In this document: piece after piece, positions 53,827 to 63,526 of the stretch
Numbering within the stretch: the stretch's first letter is position 1
Layout of the letters: every line of letters begins with the position of its first letter
Source: an uncultured Bryobacterales bacterium
GTDB lineage: Bacteria > Acidobacteriota > Terriglobia > Bryobacterales > UBA6623
DNA length: 64,000 nt
Assembly (NCBI GenBank): GCA_951813605.1
Contig: OX638379.1
Location: 2,890,062-2,954,061 of the forward strand
Direction: 5' to 3'
Made by a program: the position numbers and the translations under genes
The notes under the pieces: model-generated
The model's database searches: none
Told to the model about the DNA's origin: nothing
Seen by the model: the letters and a program-made list of their open reading frames with translations, nothing else

Positions 53827-54012
53827 TTGGGCACTATCCCTTTCAATCCCCTTATAGTTCAATACCTAGAAAACGCGGAGTTCGCGACAACCAACGCCCA
53901 GCTCGTCGAAAAGGCTGTCCGCCTCGCGGACGAGGTGGGTCGAGCGATAGCCTCGCACGAAGAGGCCCACCAGATGACCGGGCTGCCCAAAGGAACGGCG
54001 GCTACGCATTAG
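53827..54012 (+). pseudogene. C-terminal remnant of a DUF849 (BKACE-type) enzyme
   Basis: A 61-codon frame (TTG start by default) ends with TTNAQLVEKAVRLADEVGRAIASHEEAHQMTGL, which matches the conserved C-terminal helix of beta-keto acid cleavage enzymes (DUF849), usually reading NxxLVexaxrlaxelGRexAtpxEAR. The barrel is missing. It is a scar next to the IS1595 relic. The match is from recalled pattern. Confidence 0.45.
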
Positions 54013-54048
54013 CGGCTGCCGTTGAGTTCTGGTGGTTGCAGTGTGCCG

Positions 54049-54987
54049 CTACGATTTCCAGGTCGTGGCGAGCGCCTCATACTCTCGAGCTTGGGCAGCT
54101 ATGTCGACCCCTACTGCGTCACCCCACGCAGTCAATAGCCGGCGGTACATGCTGCCCGGCTTGCCGTCGCCGACAGCCTGGAAATTGAAGCGGGTGACCG
54201 GGATCATACTGAACGGGGTACTCGTAATCCAGGCTTCGTCTGCTTCGCGTACATCGTAGGGCTCGATGTCAGCTTCTCTTACGGGGAATCCCAGTTCCCC
54301 CGCCAGTTCGATGCAGGCATGGCGGGAAACGCCACGCAGAATGTCATTTGGTCTTGGCGTCAAGATCTCGCCATGGCACGCGATGAAGAAGTTGCTGCCG
54401 CTACCCTCGGTGATGAATCCGCGTTCGTCCGAAAGCAGAGCCATGGCTCCTGGTTCCATCCGCGCGGCTTGAAGTTCGGCCAGCTTGTAGTAAATGCGGC
54501 TGCGGTTCTTCGCCTTGGGATCGATATAGCGCGCCGGCACCGACTGTTGTGGCGTGATCACCAAATGGGCACCCTTCTCGTATTTCTGCGCCAAGGAGCC
54601 GGTGTGGCGGACAAGAGGAACAACGTTAATGGAGACGATAGGGGCTAGGCCCTCTCTAACGATGCCTGCGTAGAGTGGCAGTGCCCCACGGGTCACGTCG
54701 TGCATGATCTGGACGTCCAAGCCTCCGAGCGCCGGCAAGTTCCGTTCGATCGTCTCGCAGGTGGCGTCCTCCATCTGGTCAATCGTCAGTCCACAGTCGA
54801 TTTCGGCATAACGCATGGAGGCATAGAGACGATCTAGGTGTTCGCGCAGGCGAAACGGTTTTTGGTTGAAAGTCCGAGTCGCCTCGAACACCATGTCGCC
54901 GAACATCAAGGCAGAGTCGAAGATCGAGATGCGCGCTTCAAGCTCGGGAATGAACTCACCGTTGAAGTAGACTACGCGAGTCGCCAT
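54049..54987 (-). CDS. Class IV (branched-chain-type) aminotransferase
   Basis: This PLP-dependent aminotransferase of the IlvE/D-amino-acid transaminase fold has 312 aa, the usual length. It begins VVYFNGEFIPELEARISIFDSALMFGDMVFEATRTF. The PLP lysine is in DPKAKNRSRIYYKLAELQA near residue 160, and the cofactor-phosphate segment ERGFITEGSGSNFFIACHGEILTP and SRHACIELAGELGFPVREA are present. The terminal oxidised or transaminated substrate is unclear: IlvE, Dat and ADC-lyase relatives share these motifs. It lies between two inverted IS1595 relics, apart from the ilv operon, so it may be a moved ilvE. Confidence 0.8.
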   Translation of the reverse strand: MATRVVYFNGEFIPELEARISIFDSALMFGDMVFEATRTFNQKPFRLREHLDRLYASMRYAEIDCGLTIDQMEDATCETIERNLPALGGLDVQIMHDVTRGALPLYAGIVREGLAPIVSINVVPLVRHTGSLAQKYEKGAHLVITPQQSVPARYIDPKAKNRSRIYYKLAELQAARMEPGAMALLSDERGFITEGSGSNFFIACHGEILTPRPNDILRGVSRHACIELAGELGFPVREADIEPYDVREADEAWITSTPFSMIPVTRFNFQAVGDGKPGSMYRRLLTAWGDAVGVDIAAQAREYEALATTWKS

Positions 54988-55505
54988 GGGATGCCCCCCC
55001 GGACGACCCTAGTGTAATGTACCGGAAGCGATGATGATTGACCTTCGCCCTGCCCCAGGGCTTGCCTGGCCCGTTGGATCTTGGCCAGAATCACTGCTCC
55101 GCTCGCCTTCCAAGTTGTCCACCAATTCCCCTTAGCGAATCACTCAATTGATTCAACCCCGATTTGCGAATTCGACCCTGATTCCCGGGCACTTCTGTTG
55201 GCCCCAAGGGGGTCCATATCGGGACCGTCCAAGACACTGCTAGGGCTCCCGGGGCGTCCCGCTGCAGTTATTTGTTGCGTTTGGCTCGGATTCATCGACC
55301 AGCGAGGGTCCGCGATCCGTGCGACCACCGGCATCCAACCGGAACTTCACGTAGGCCTAGTTGCCTACAATCTCCTGAAATTAAAGGGCTTCTTCCCGTT
55401 GATAAGGCTCTGCATCGGGTATCTTGTGCCCATCTTGCTCCCCAGGGTCTTTCCACATCGAAAGCATCTCTAACCAAGCCAACAAACCAGCCATCCTGCT
55501 CCGCC
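54988..55505. other. Intergenic stretch, no gene seen
   Basis: A 130-codon plus-strand frame and other short frames lack any recognisable feature. The region probably carries the promoter of the leftward aminotransferase; no good boxes were found. Confidence 0.35.
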
Positions 55506-55777
55506 ATGCCCTGGCGCGATGGCAGGCGCATCCGCAACAGGACCCTCGCCAACCTCTCCAAACTCCCGCCGGAGATCGTCGACGGCTTCCGCACCGTCCT
55601 CAAGTGCGGCCTTGCCATTCAGGATCACTCCGACCTCCTCCGCGCCGAGCGCTCCTGGACCCACGGCCACGTCCCCGCCGACGCCCCCGACTCCAAGCTC
55701 GGCACGGCCCGCCGGCTCTCCCCCGACACCGCCGACTGTAGCCTCGGCGTCCTGCTTGACCGGCTGCTGGCCCACCA
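55506..55777 (+). pseudogene. IS1634-family transposase N-terminal fragment
   Basis: The frame reads RDGRRIRNRTLANLSKLPPEIVDGFRTVLKCG, a hallmark of the IS1634 N-terminus, and continues with WTHGHVPADAPDSKLGTARRL. It stops being homologous at about 55777, where the second IS1595 remnant begins in place of the rest of the gene. It is therefore a junction scar of two elements. Confidence 0.65.
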
Positions 55778-56069
55778 GTGGTGGGTGCGAAGGACCGCGC
55801 GACAAACCAAGTGGCGGCCAAGGCGGTGCAAGCCACGGACAAGCAAGCCCTGCAGGGATTCGTGCAGGATCACGCCGACCGGCAAGCGACCGTGTACACG
55901 CACGAGGCGGGTGCCTGCGAGACGTTGCCGTTCGAGCATGAGTCCGTGAAGCACTCTGTCAGCGAGTACGTGCGCGGACAGGCGCACACCAACGGAGTCG
56001 AGTCGTTCTGGTCCATGCTCAAGCGCGGCTACTACGGCACGTTCCACAAGCTCAGCCCGAAGCATCTGA
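55778..56069 (+). pseudogene. IS1595-family transposase internal fragment (copy 2)
   Basis: From GTGGTGGGTGCGAAGG to the SPKHL codons this fragment is nearly identical in DNA to the minus-strand copy at 52985-53195, but it retains the ~70 bases deleted there (FEHESVKHSVSEYVRGQAHTNGVESFWSMLKRGYYGTFHKL). It lacks both the zinc ribbon and the C-terminus. It is in inverted orientation to copy 1. The aminotransferase gene lies between the two copies. Confidence 0.8.
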
Positions 56070-56371
56070 GAGTTGCGCGACAATGCAACAGCCTACGATG
56101 CCGCATATCTGGCTCTCGCCGACGCATTGCCAGCGACACTCTGGACCTGCGACGCGACCCTGGCCACCGTGCCAGGTGTTCACGCCGGGGTTCAAGTGCT
56201 CTAATCGCCTCTGACCTGAATCGTCGCGGCCCGAACGCTCGCCTTACCCGCCAAGCTGTCAACTGCGGCTGACAGAACACCGATGTTCCGCATCGCCATC
56301 GAGGAGCACCTTGATCGCCGATCTCAGTCCGCCGTGGAGCATTCGGTTCCGTCCGATCGGTCGCTCCTCTG

Positions 56372-56878
56372 CTCGCCCCGCACAAGATCCGGCTCAACAC
56401 CGATGGCCAGAAAAGCGAACGGGCAGACCTGACCGAAACCGACTTCCGAGGAGCCGTTCTGCGCGGGGCGAACTTCGAGAGGGCAGTGCGGACGCGAGCG
56501 GACTCCACCAGTGCTGACTTGCGCGACGCGATCTTCAAGGACGCTGTCCCGGGAGAATTCATTCTTGACGGGACGGACGGGCGGGGCGCCGATGCAAAGG
56601 GAGCGGACCTCGATAGCATCAAGCTGCGCATGACCTCTCCCGGACGAAAGAACCAACGAATTCCCGTGGCCTTGTTGGCAAACGGCGAGGCACATGGGCT
56701 TTCAAGATCGACTCGGCAAATAGCCAGCCTTTCTCGAGAGTTCGGGTCGCACGTCCCCGGTCGCGCCAACTTGCCCGGAGAGCCTCTGCGAGGCGACCCG
56801 GCGGTAGGGCCGCGTACATGGCAAGCGTCCCCTGACGAAGGATCCGTCTGCGCGCACGGGGTCACGCCACGGGGTTGA
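56372..56878 (+). pseudogene. Pentapeptide-repeat protein remnant
   Basis: A stretch starting LLAPHKIRLNTDG continues with repeats of the A(D/N)LxX type: ADLTE-TDFRG-AVLRG-ANFER and ADLRD-AIFKD, then GRGADAKGADL. After about 56620 the sequence loses the pattern, although the frame stays open to 56878. It is too short and irregular to be confident that a functional protein is made. Confidence 0.4.
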
Positions 56879-57003
56879 AAGCAGACCTGTCGAGAATCGA
56901 CGCCGAGGCCCCGCGAAGGCGACTGCCTCCTCGGGTCGAATCAGGTTGGCTATATTCGTAGTAGCAAGCGGTGTTGACTGTGAACCATTCGAACCCGGTC
57001 TTG

Positions 57004-59799
57004 ATGCGAATCTCGCTGGTAATCTTGGCCACCTTGGTGGCGGCCCCAGCAATTCCAGCATCCGAAGCGGAGGGTTTAGAGTACTTCGAAAAGCATGTAC
57101 GTCCTGTCCTCGCAACCAAGTGCCAGGCATGCCATAACGCACAGCTCAAAAGCGGCAACATCGACCTCTCCGGGGTAGAAGGTTTCGTCAAGGCGCGCGA
57201 CGAGGCAGCGCTGATCTCGCCGGACGACCCAGTATCCAGCCGACTGCTGGCCATCGTCGGCTACGAGACGCGTGTGAAGATGCCGCCCGGAGGGAAACTT
57301 CCCGCGGAAGAGATCGAGGTATTGCGCGATTGGGTGCTCCAAGGCGCTCCCTGGCCCGGCGCGGAGCGTCGGGAAGCGATGATTCCGGATGCGCAGCAAG
57401 GCACGTTCACCCAGGAGCAGCGCAACTACTGGGCGTTCCAGCCGGTCGCCAAGCCGGGCCTTCCCGAAGTCAACGACCGCAACTGGACCCGGAATCCGAT
57501 CGACCGCTTCGTGCTGGCAGAGCTGGAAAAGCACGGGCTGGAACCGGCCCCGCCGGCAGACAAGCTCACCTGGCTGCGCCGCGCCTCCTTCGACCTGACC
57601 GGTCTGCCACCGGCTCCCGCAGCGTCGAAGGCCTTTCTAGCCGACGAATCGCCCGAAGCGTTCGAGCGCGTCGTCGAACAACTTCTAGCCACGCCACTTT
57701 ACGGCGAGCGCTGGGGCCGCCACTGGCTGGATATCGCGCGCTACGCGGACTCGACCGGGAATGACGAGGACCACCGCTACCCCTACGCATGGAGGTACCG
57801 GGACTATGTCATCGAAGCGTTTAACGACGACATGCCGTACAACGACTTCATTCGGGAGCAGATAGCGGGCGACCTGCTGCCCGCGGAGAACCACCGCGAA
57901 GTCAACCAGCGAGGGATCGTCGCCACCGGGTTCCTGGCGCTGGGCCCCAAGGCCGTTGCCCAGCAGGACAAGAAGCGCATGCTGTACGACGTCTACGACG
58001 AGCAGATCGAAGTCGTGTCGAAGGCCATGCTCGGCATGACCGTCGCCTGCGCCCGCTGCCACGACCACAAGTTCGACCCGATCCTGACGAAGGACTACTA
58101 TTCGCTGGCCGGCATGTTCGCCTCGACACGCAGCTTCAAGAATCCCGAATCCCACGTCTCGCAGATGCTGCTGACGCCCTTGGTCCCGCAACAAGAGTAC
58201 GACCGGTACGAAGCGGAACAGAGAGAAATCAAGAACAAGCGGATCGAGCTCGACAACCTGGGCGACATCGAGATCGAGCAGTACATCGACTCGGTCGCGG
58301 ACCGCGTCGCCGCCTACATGCTCGGCGCGCGCGAGGTCTACGAGGACGGAATTGATCCCGCGCAAGTCGTCGGGGACCGCGACATTGACGCCAATCAGCT
58401 CCAGAAATGGATTGCCTATCTGAAGCCGGCGGATGCCCCGCTGGCGCAGCTCGCCGCATGGCGCGGGGCCATGCCGGCCCAGCGGGCCGCTGCAGCCGCT
58501 GCCTACCAAGAGCGCTTCGGCGAGACGCTGAAGGGCTGGCACCACACGATACGGCGGTGGCGCGAGAGCGCGATCGAGCTGATCAGGAACGGTTCGATGC
58601 CTCCGCCGCCGAAGCCGAAATTCCTAGCGGGCCGCGACCGCTTCTTCTTCGATGTCTATCACGCCAAGGCGGCCCCGCTCAAGTTCGAAGGCGAGGAGCG
58701 CAAGCGAATCCTGCAGCCCGAGACCGTAGCGACCATCGCGCGGCTCGGGGTCGAGGTCGCGGAACTGGAAGCCCGGGCGATGCCCGAGCCTCCGATGGCC
58801 AACGGCGTCGAGGAAGGCTCTGTCGTGGACCAGAAGGTCTTCGTGCGCGGGGACTACAACGCCGAGGGGGAGCCCGCGCCCAAGGTCTTCCCCGCGATCA
58901 TCGCCGGCTTCGACCAAGTGCCCGCCGCGAGCGGCAGCGGTCGCGTGGAGCTGGCCGAGTGGATCGCTTCGCCGGCCAACCCCCTGACAGCTCGCGTGAT
59001 GGTCAATCGCATCTGGCAGAAGCACTTCGGCGAAGGGATCGTCCGCACGCCCAGCAATTTCGGCAAGCTGGGGACGCCGCCGACGCACCCCGAGCTGCTG
59101 GACTGGCTGGCGGCAACGTTCGTGGAGGACGGCTGGTCGGTGAAGAGCATGCATCGCCGGATCATGCTGTCGAACGCCTACAGCATCAGCAGCCGAGCCA
59201 GCGTGGCGGCCGCGAAGGCGGACCCGTCAAACCTATGGCTGTCGCACTTCAACCGGCGCCGCTTGGATGTCGAGGAGCTGCGTGACGGCATGCTCGCGAT
59301 CGACAACTCGATCGACTTGAGGATGGGCGGAACCCTCCAGTCGGGTTTCGGAACCGACCGGGAGAACTCCAGCGACCGCCTGAGCATCGATCCGACCAAA
59401 TCCACGCGACGGATGGTGTACCTTCCGCTGCGGCGGGCCAATCTGCCGACGCTTCTGAACCTTTTCGATTTCGGAGACGCGGTGACGTCGCTTGGCAAGC
59501 GCCCGGTCACCAACGTGGCCCCGCAGGCGCTCTTCATGATGAACAGCGAGTTCGTCGCGGCGCGTGCCGGGAATCTCGCTGACCAGCTACTGGAGACGGA
59601 TGGCTGGAACGACACGGATCGCGCGCGGCACGCTTACATGAGGGTCCTGGCACGGGAGCCGGACGGGCGCGAGCTGGACGGGGCGATGTCCTATGTCGGA
59701 GGATTCGCGTCGCGATTCGACGATGCGGCGGCCCGCGAGGCATGGCAGAGCTATTGCCGGATCTTGCTCGCATCGAACGACTTCATCTACGTGGATTGA
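57004..59799 (+). CDS. Secreted DUF1549/DUF1553 protein with Planctomycete cytochrome-type haem site
   Basis: The ~931-aa exported protein starts at ATG 57004, giving the signal peptide MRISLVILATLVAAPAIPASEA; GTG 56971 is possible. The N-terminal PSCyt1-type domain has one CxxCH haem site (CQACH, residues 40-44) and the end MPPGGKLPAEEIEVLRDWVLQGAPWP. DUF1549 follows (WLRRASFDLTGLPPAP, GERWGRHWLDIARYAD) with a second CARCHDHKFDPI site. The C-terminal DUF1553 is clear from NPLTARVMVNRIWQKHFGEGIVRTPSNFGKLGTPPTHPELLDWLA and RRRLDVEELRDGMLAI. It pairs with the DUF1501 protein; such pairs are common in polysaccharide-degrading bacteria, and the exact function is unknown. Maturation would need the ccm genes. 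Confidence 0.9.
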   Translation: MRISLVILATLVAAPAIPASEAEGLEYFEKHVRPVLATKCQACHNAQLKSGNIDLSGVEGFVKARDEAALISPDDPVSSRLLAIVGYETRVKMPPGGKLPAEEIEVLRDWVLQGAPWPGAERREAMIPDAQQGTFTQEQRNYWAFQPVAKPGLPEVNDRNWTRNPIDRFVLAELEKHGLEPAPPADKLTWLRRASFDLTGLPPAPAASKAFLADESPEAFERVVEQLLATPLYGERWGRHWLDIARYADSTGNDEDHRYPYAWRYRDYVIEAFNDDMPYNDFIREQIAGDLLPAENHREVNQRGIVATGFLALGPKAVAQQDKKRMLYDVYDEQIEVVSKAMLGMTVACARCHDHKFDPILTKDYYSLAGMFASTRSFKNPESHVSQMLLTPLVPQQEYDRYEAEQREIKNKRIELDNLGDIEIEQYIDSVADRVAAYMLGAREVYEDGIDPAQVVGDRDIDANQLQKWIAYLKPADAPLAQLAAWRGAMPAQRAAAAAAYQERFGETLKGWHHTIRRWRESAIELIRNGSMPPPPKPKFLAGRDRFFFDVYHAKAAPLKFEGEERKRILQPETVATIARLGVEVAELEARAMPEPPMANGVEEGSVVDQKVFVRGDYNAEGEPAPKVFPAIIAGFDQVPAASGSGRVELAEWIASPANPLTARVMVNRIWQKHFGEGIVRTPSNFGKLGTPPTHPELLDWLAATFVEDGWSVKSMHRRIMLSNAYSISSRASVAAAKADPSNLWLSHFNRRRLDVEELRDGMLAIDNSIDLRMGGTLQSGFGTDRENSSDRLSIDPTKSTRRMVYLPLRRANLPTLLNLFDFGDAVTSLGKRPVTNVAPQALFMMNSEFVAARAGNLADQLLETDGWNDTDRARHAYMRVLAREPDGRELDGAMSYVGGFASRFDDAAAREAWQSYCRILLASNDFIYVD

Positions 59800-59848
59800 T
59801 ACACGAATGGCGACCCAGGCGGGACAGGCATAGCCGTTGGAACAAGCA

Positions 59849-61306
59849 ATGGACTACAGGCAGACAATCGAGCACATGAACGCGGTACAGCCCGTAACGC
59901 GCCGGGGCATGCTGCGAGACGCGGCGTGCGGCTTCGGCATGCTGGCGCTGGGAAGCCTGTGCGAGCAGAACCGGGCTCGCGCCGCGACTGTCGAATTCGA
60001 TCCGGCCAATCCCCTGGAAGTGCGCACCCCGCATTTCGAGCCGCGTGCCAAGCGGGTGATCTTCCTGTTCATGCACGGCGGTCCGTCCTCGGTCGACACG
60101 TTCGAGTACAAGCCGTACCTAGTGAAAAACGACGGCAAGCCACTGCCGATTGAAAGGCCGCTGGCGTTCGACGACGAAGAGCCCGGGCCGCTGATGAAGC
60201 CGCTGTGGGATTTCAAGCCCGGCGGCGAGAGCGGCATCCGCGTCAGCGACCTCTTCCCTCATGTCCGCGAGTGCGTGGACGACATGTGCTTCGTGCATTC
60301 GATGGTGGGCGAAGGCGTCGACCACGGAGCCGCGCTGCTCCAAACCTTCACCGGATCGAGCACATTCACGCGGCCCAGCCTGGGATCCTGGGTGGTCTAC
60401 GGCCTCGGAACCGAGAACAAGAACCTGCCGGGCTACGTCACGATCAAGCCGGCGCTCTCGCACGGCGGGGCCAAGAACTGGTCGTCGGCGTTCCTGCCGG
60501 GATCGTTCCAAGGCACGCCGATCGGGCATGCCGGCCTCAAGGTCTCCGACGTGCAGGGCGAGCCGATCGAATACCTGGTCAACAAGGGTCTGTCCCCGGA
60601 GCAGCAGCGCTACGAACTCGACATGCTGCGGAACGTGAACCGCAGGCACGCCGAGATGCGCAAGTTCGACCCGCGCCTGGAAGCGCGAATCCAATCGTTC
60701 GAGCTGGCGTTCCGCATGCAAGTGCAGGCGCCGGAAGCGTTCGAGGTCGAGAAGGAAACGCAAGCGACACAGAGGCTGTACGGCCTCGACAATCCGCTGA
60801 CCGCGGACTTCGGGTGGCAGTGCCTGCTGGCCCGGCGGCTCAGCGAGAGGGACGTGCGCTTCGTGCAATGCACCCACTCCTACAAATGGGACCAGCACGC
60901 GGACCTGTTCAATCGGCACAACAAGAACGCAGCCGAAGTGGACAAGCCGATCGCGGGCCTGCTCAAGGACCTCAAGGCGCGCGGCATGCTGGACGAGACG
61001 CTGGTGATCTGGGCGGGCGAGTTCGGTCGCACCCCGGTGAGCCAGGGCGGAGACGGTCGCGATCATAACCCGTACGGCTACACGATCTGGATGGCAGGAG
61101 CCGGCGTGAAGAAGGGCTTCCAGTACGGGGCGACGGACGACATCGGGTACCACGCAGCGGTCAACCGCATGCATATCCACGACTTCCACGCCACGGTGCT
61201 GCACCTGCTCGGGATGGATCACGAGAGGTTGACGTACCGCTTCTCGGGTCGCGACTTCCGCCTGACGGATGTCGCGGGACTGGTGCATCGAGACATCCTT
61301 CTATAG
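59849..61306 (+). CDS. DUF1501 family protein (Tat-exported, sulfatase-like fold)
   Basis: The 485-aa protein starts at ATG 59849 (GGAA 7 bases upstream); the frame is open from TTG 59837. An N-terminal TRRGMLRDAACGFGMLALGSL is a twin-arginine-type signal with an Ala-rich end. DUF1501 hallmarks are KRVIFLFMHGGPSSVDTFEYKP, VVYGLGTENKNLPGYV, GEFGRTPVSQGGDGRDHNPYGYTIWMAGAGVK and DFHATVLHLLGMDHERLTYRFSGRDFRLTDV. It lies 49 bases after the DUF1549/DUF1553 gene, and the two are a standard pair whose enzymatic role is not established. Confidence 0.9.
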   Translation: MDYRQTIEHMNAVQPVTRRGMLRDAACGFGMLALGSLCEQNRARAATVEFDPANPLEVRTPHFEPRAKRVIFLFMHGGPSSVDTFEYKPYLVKNDGKPLPIERPLAFDDEEPGPLMKPLWDFKPGGESGIRVSDLFPHVRECVDDMCFVHSMVGEGVDHGAALLQTFTGSSTFTRPSLGSWVVYGLGTENKNLPGYVTIKPALSHGGAKNWSSAFLPGSFQGTPIGHAGLKVSDVQGEPIEYLVNKGLSPEQQRYELDMLRNVNRRHAEMRKFDPRLEARIQSFELAFRMQVQAPEAFEVEKETQATQRLYGLDNPLTADFGWQCLLARRLSERDVRFVQCTHSYKWDQHADLFNRHNKNAAEVDKPIAGLLKDLKARGMLDETLVIWAGEFGRTPVSQGGDGRDHNPYGYTIWMAGAGVKKGFQYGATDDIGYHAAVNRMHIHDFHATVLHLLGMDHERLTYRFSGRDFRLTDVAGLVHRDILL

Positions 61307-61473
61307 GCTGAACGCGTCGCGGCCGCGCGAGCCGCCATCGAGCCGGTCCATGAATCGCTCCGGTATACTGTGGGCTGCGTTGACCGTTTCGGGGTCTCCG
61401 AGTGGCGGTTGCGGCACTGCGACCGCAGGGCGAGCCCGCGGCAGATCTCTGGCGCTCGACGCAACTCAATCGA

Positions 61474-62823
61474 ATGGCAGCACCTTCGCCATTGCCTTCC
61501 CAGGTCGCAACTCCCATCGACGCCCCGCTGGAAAGCGACCTGCGAAAGTGCGTGCATTGCGGGCTCTGCCTGAACGCCTGCCCCACCTACCGCGAGCTGG
61601 GCGTGGAGATGGATTCGCCGCGGGGCCGGATCTACCAGATGGTCGCAGTCAGCGAGGGGCGCAGCGAGGTCTCTCCCGACTACATCGAGCACATCGAATT
61701 GTGCCTGGCATGCCGCGCCTGCGAGACTGCCTGCCCGTCGGGAGTCCAGTACGGTCGGCTGATCGAAGGGGCCCTGGCGCAAATCGAGTCATCCGTCCAA
61801 AGGAGCCTGCCTCAGCGCTTCCTGCGCTGGCTCGCCTATGACAAGGTCCTGCGGAGTCCCTTCATGCTCGGGGCGGCCGGCCTGGGTCTCCTGTTCTTCC
61901 GGCGCAGCGGGCTGGAAGCCATGATGCGCAATACGGGATTCCTCGCAGGGCTGGGCCGAATCGGTGATTTGGCGCAGCTGGCTCCCAAGGCGCAAGCGCC
62001 GTTCTTCTTTTCCAGCATTGGCAAGGTGTTTCCTGCAGAGGGCGAGACAAAGCACCGTGTGGCGCTGATGGCGGGCTGCATGCAGAACGTTTTCTTCAGC
62101 CGATTGAACGAGGCGACCGTGCGGGTGCTGCGCAAGAACGGCTGCGAAGTCACGGTCCCAGCGGGACAGGAATGCTGCGGCGCCTTGCAGGTGCATGCCG
62201 GGCTGCGCGCTATAGGGCGCGAGCAGGCCAAGAAGAACATCGTGGCCCTCGCGTCAGGAAATTACGACGCGATCATCACCAATACCGCGGGCTGCGGCTC
62301 GGTCCTGAAAGAGTACCCGGACCTCTTCGAGCACGATCCGGAATGGCACGAGAGGGCCCGGTCGTTCTCGAACAAGATGCGCGACGTCAGCGAGTTCCTT
62401 GCGTCGATTGAACTCAACACGGAATTCGGCACGGTCGAGCGCACGGTCACCTACCAGGACTCATGCCACCTTCTGCACGGCCAGAAGATCGGCAAGCCGC
62501 CGCGGAGCGTGATCCAGGCCGTCCCGGGAGTGACGCTGCGCGAATTGCCGTTCAGCGAGATCTGCTGCGGCTCGGCCGGTGTGTACAACATCGAGCACAC
62601 CGACATTTCGATGTCGCTGCTCGAAGACAAGATGCGCATGATCGAGTCGACTGGCGCCGACACGATCGTGACGGCGAATCCCGGCTGCATGCTGCAGCTG
62701 CAAGCGGGCACGCGCAGATTCTCGCGTCCGATGCCGGTAATGCATGTCGTCGAGCTGCTCGACGAAGCCTACAATGCCTCTGGCACGCCGCATCGGCACA
62801 ATGGTGGGAATGCGTCGCCCTAG
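61474..62823 (+). CDS. glcF: Glycolate oxidase-type iron-sulfur subunit
   Basis: This two-[4Fe-4S] electron transfer protein resembles GlcF, which works with GlcD/GlcE to oxidise glycolate. From ATG 61474 it is 449 aa; GTG 61402 would add 24 residues. The ferredoxin motifs are CVHCGLCLNACPTY and CLACRACETACPSG. Two CCG domains follow, with QECCGALQVHAGL, NTAGCGSVLKEY, SCHLLHGQKI, ICCGSAGVYN and NPGCMLQL. No glcD or glcE lies in the window, so it may serve a different dehydrogenase; LutA-like roles are possible too. Confidence 0.8.
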   Translation: MAAPSPLPSQVATPIDAPLESDLRKCVHCGLCLNACPTYRELGVEMDSPRGRIYQMVAVSEGRSEVSPDYIEHIELCLACRACETACPSGVQYGRLIEGALAQIESSVQRSLPQRFLRWLAYDKVLRSPFMLGAAGLGLLFFRRSGLEAMMRNTGFLAGLGRIGDLAQLAPKAQAPFFFSSIGKVFPAEGETKHRVALMAGCMQNVFFSRLNEATVRVLRKNGCEVTVPAGQECCGALQVHAGLRAIGREQAKKNIVALASGNYDAIITNTAGCGSVLKEYPDLFEHDPEWHERARSFSNKMRDVSEFLASIELNTEFGTVERTVTYQDSCHLLHGQKIGKPPRSVIQAVPGVTLRELPFSEICCGSAGVYNIEHTDISMSLLEDKMRMIESTGADTIVTANPGCMLQLQAGTRRFSRPMPVMHVVELLDEAYNASGTPHRHNGGNASP

Positions 62824-63076
62824 GCGGGGTCCAATCGCCGCCGTTAGCGCTGCGTCATAGAAGATTCCAACCGCGCAATTCCCGCACTGTCCCGCGAAGC
62901 TCCGGCACTCGTTCCCCCTATTGCGGGAGTGACGTGCGACATCCCTATTGGGATCGACACATAGGCTGAACGACCGCGCCGCGCGCCACGTTGACCTCAA
63001 CTACAGGCGACAGCCCAACGCCATTGGCAATAGCGCTACTGGACGGTAACCAGGCGAAAGGTGAGCGACTGCACGC

Positions 63077-63526
63077 TCACTCGTCCGCGCTGCGGACCGC
63101 CGCGTGATGCACAACTTGTTCAGGAACGATCGGGGGCAACGTGATGATCTCGCACGAGGTGCCCGGCGCTCGGCTGAGTCTCGAGTCAAGGGTGAACAGC
63201 GGGCAATTCAGCTCCTCGGCGACCGCCACGTACCATGCATCGTACGTCGTCAGGCTTCCTCGCAACTCCCAGATGCGCTTCGCGAAAGGCGCGAATGGAA
63301 AGAACGCGAACTCCAGTTGCAGCAGGTCCCGGAAATGGCTCGTCGATTCCAGCCGCGAGATCGAGCCCGACAGTTCCATCCGGCGAAGGACGTTGCAAGT
63401 TTCGGCTAAAACGAGTTCCGGGCCGGCTTTCCATCTGGCAGCCAGAACGGACCTTGCCCAGAGTCCCTCCCGTTCCGCGTTGACAAAGCCGGCGACCAAC
63501 ACCGAAGCGTCGATGACAGCCGTCAC
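63077..63526 (-). CDS. vapC: PIN-domain toxin (VapC-type ribonuclease)
   Basis: The 149-aa protein starts MTAVIDASVLVAGFVNAERE, with the first catalytic Asp of the PIN fold at residue 6. A LAETCNVLRRMELSG segment carries the Glu, and TTYDAWYVAVAEELNCPLFTLDSRLSRA carries the two late Asp residues. It follows the antitoxin with a 4-base overlap. It would cleave RNA, often tRNA or rRNA, when free of its partner. Confidence 0.88.
   Translation of the reverse strand: MTAVIDASVLVAGFVNAEREGLWARSVLAARWKAGPELVLAETCNVLRRMELSGSISRLESTSHFRDLLQLEFAFFPFAPFAKRIWELRGSLTTYDAWYVAVAEELNCPLFTLDSRLSRAPGTSCEIITLPPIVPEQVVHHAAVRSADE

Noticed and set aside
56985..57010. Minus-strand GGGTTCGAATGG that looks like a tRNA T-arm
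   Set aside because: The stem does not pair fully and it sits at the start of the DUF1549 gene; no other tRNA arms were found.
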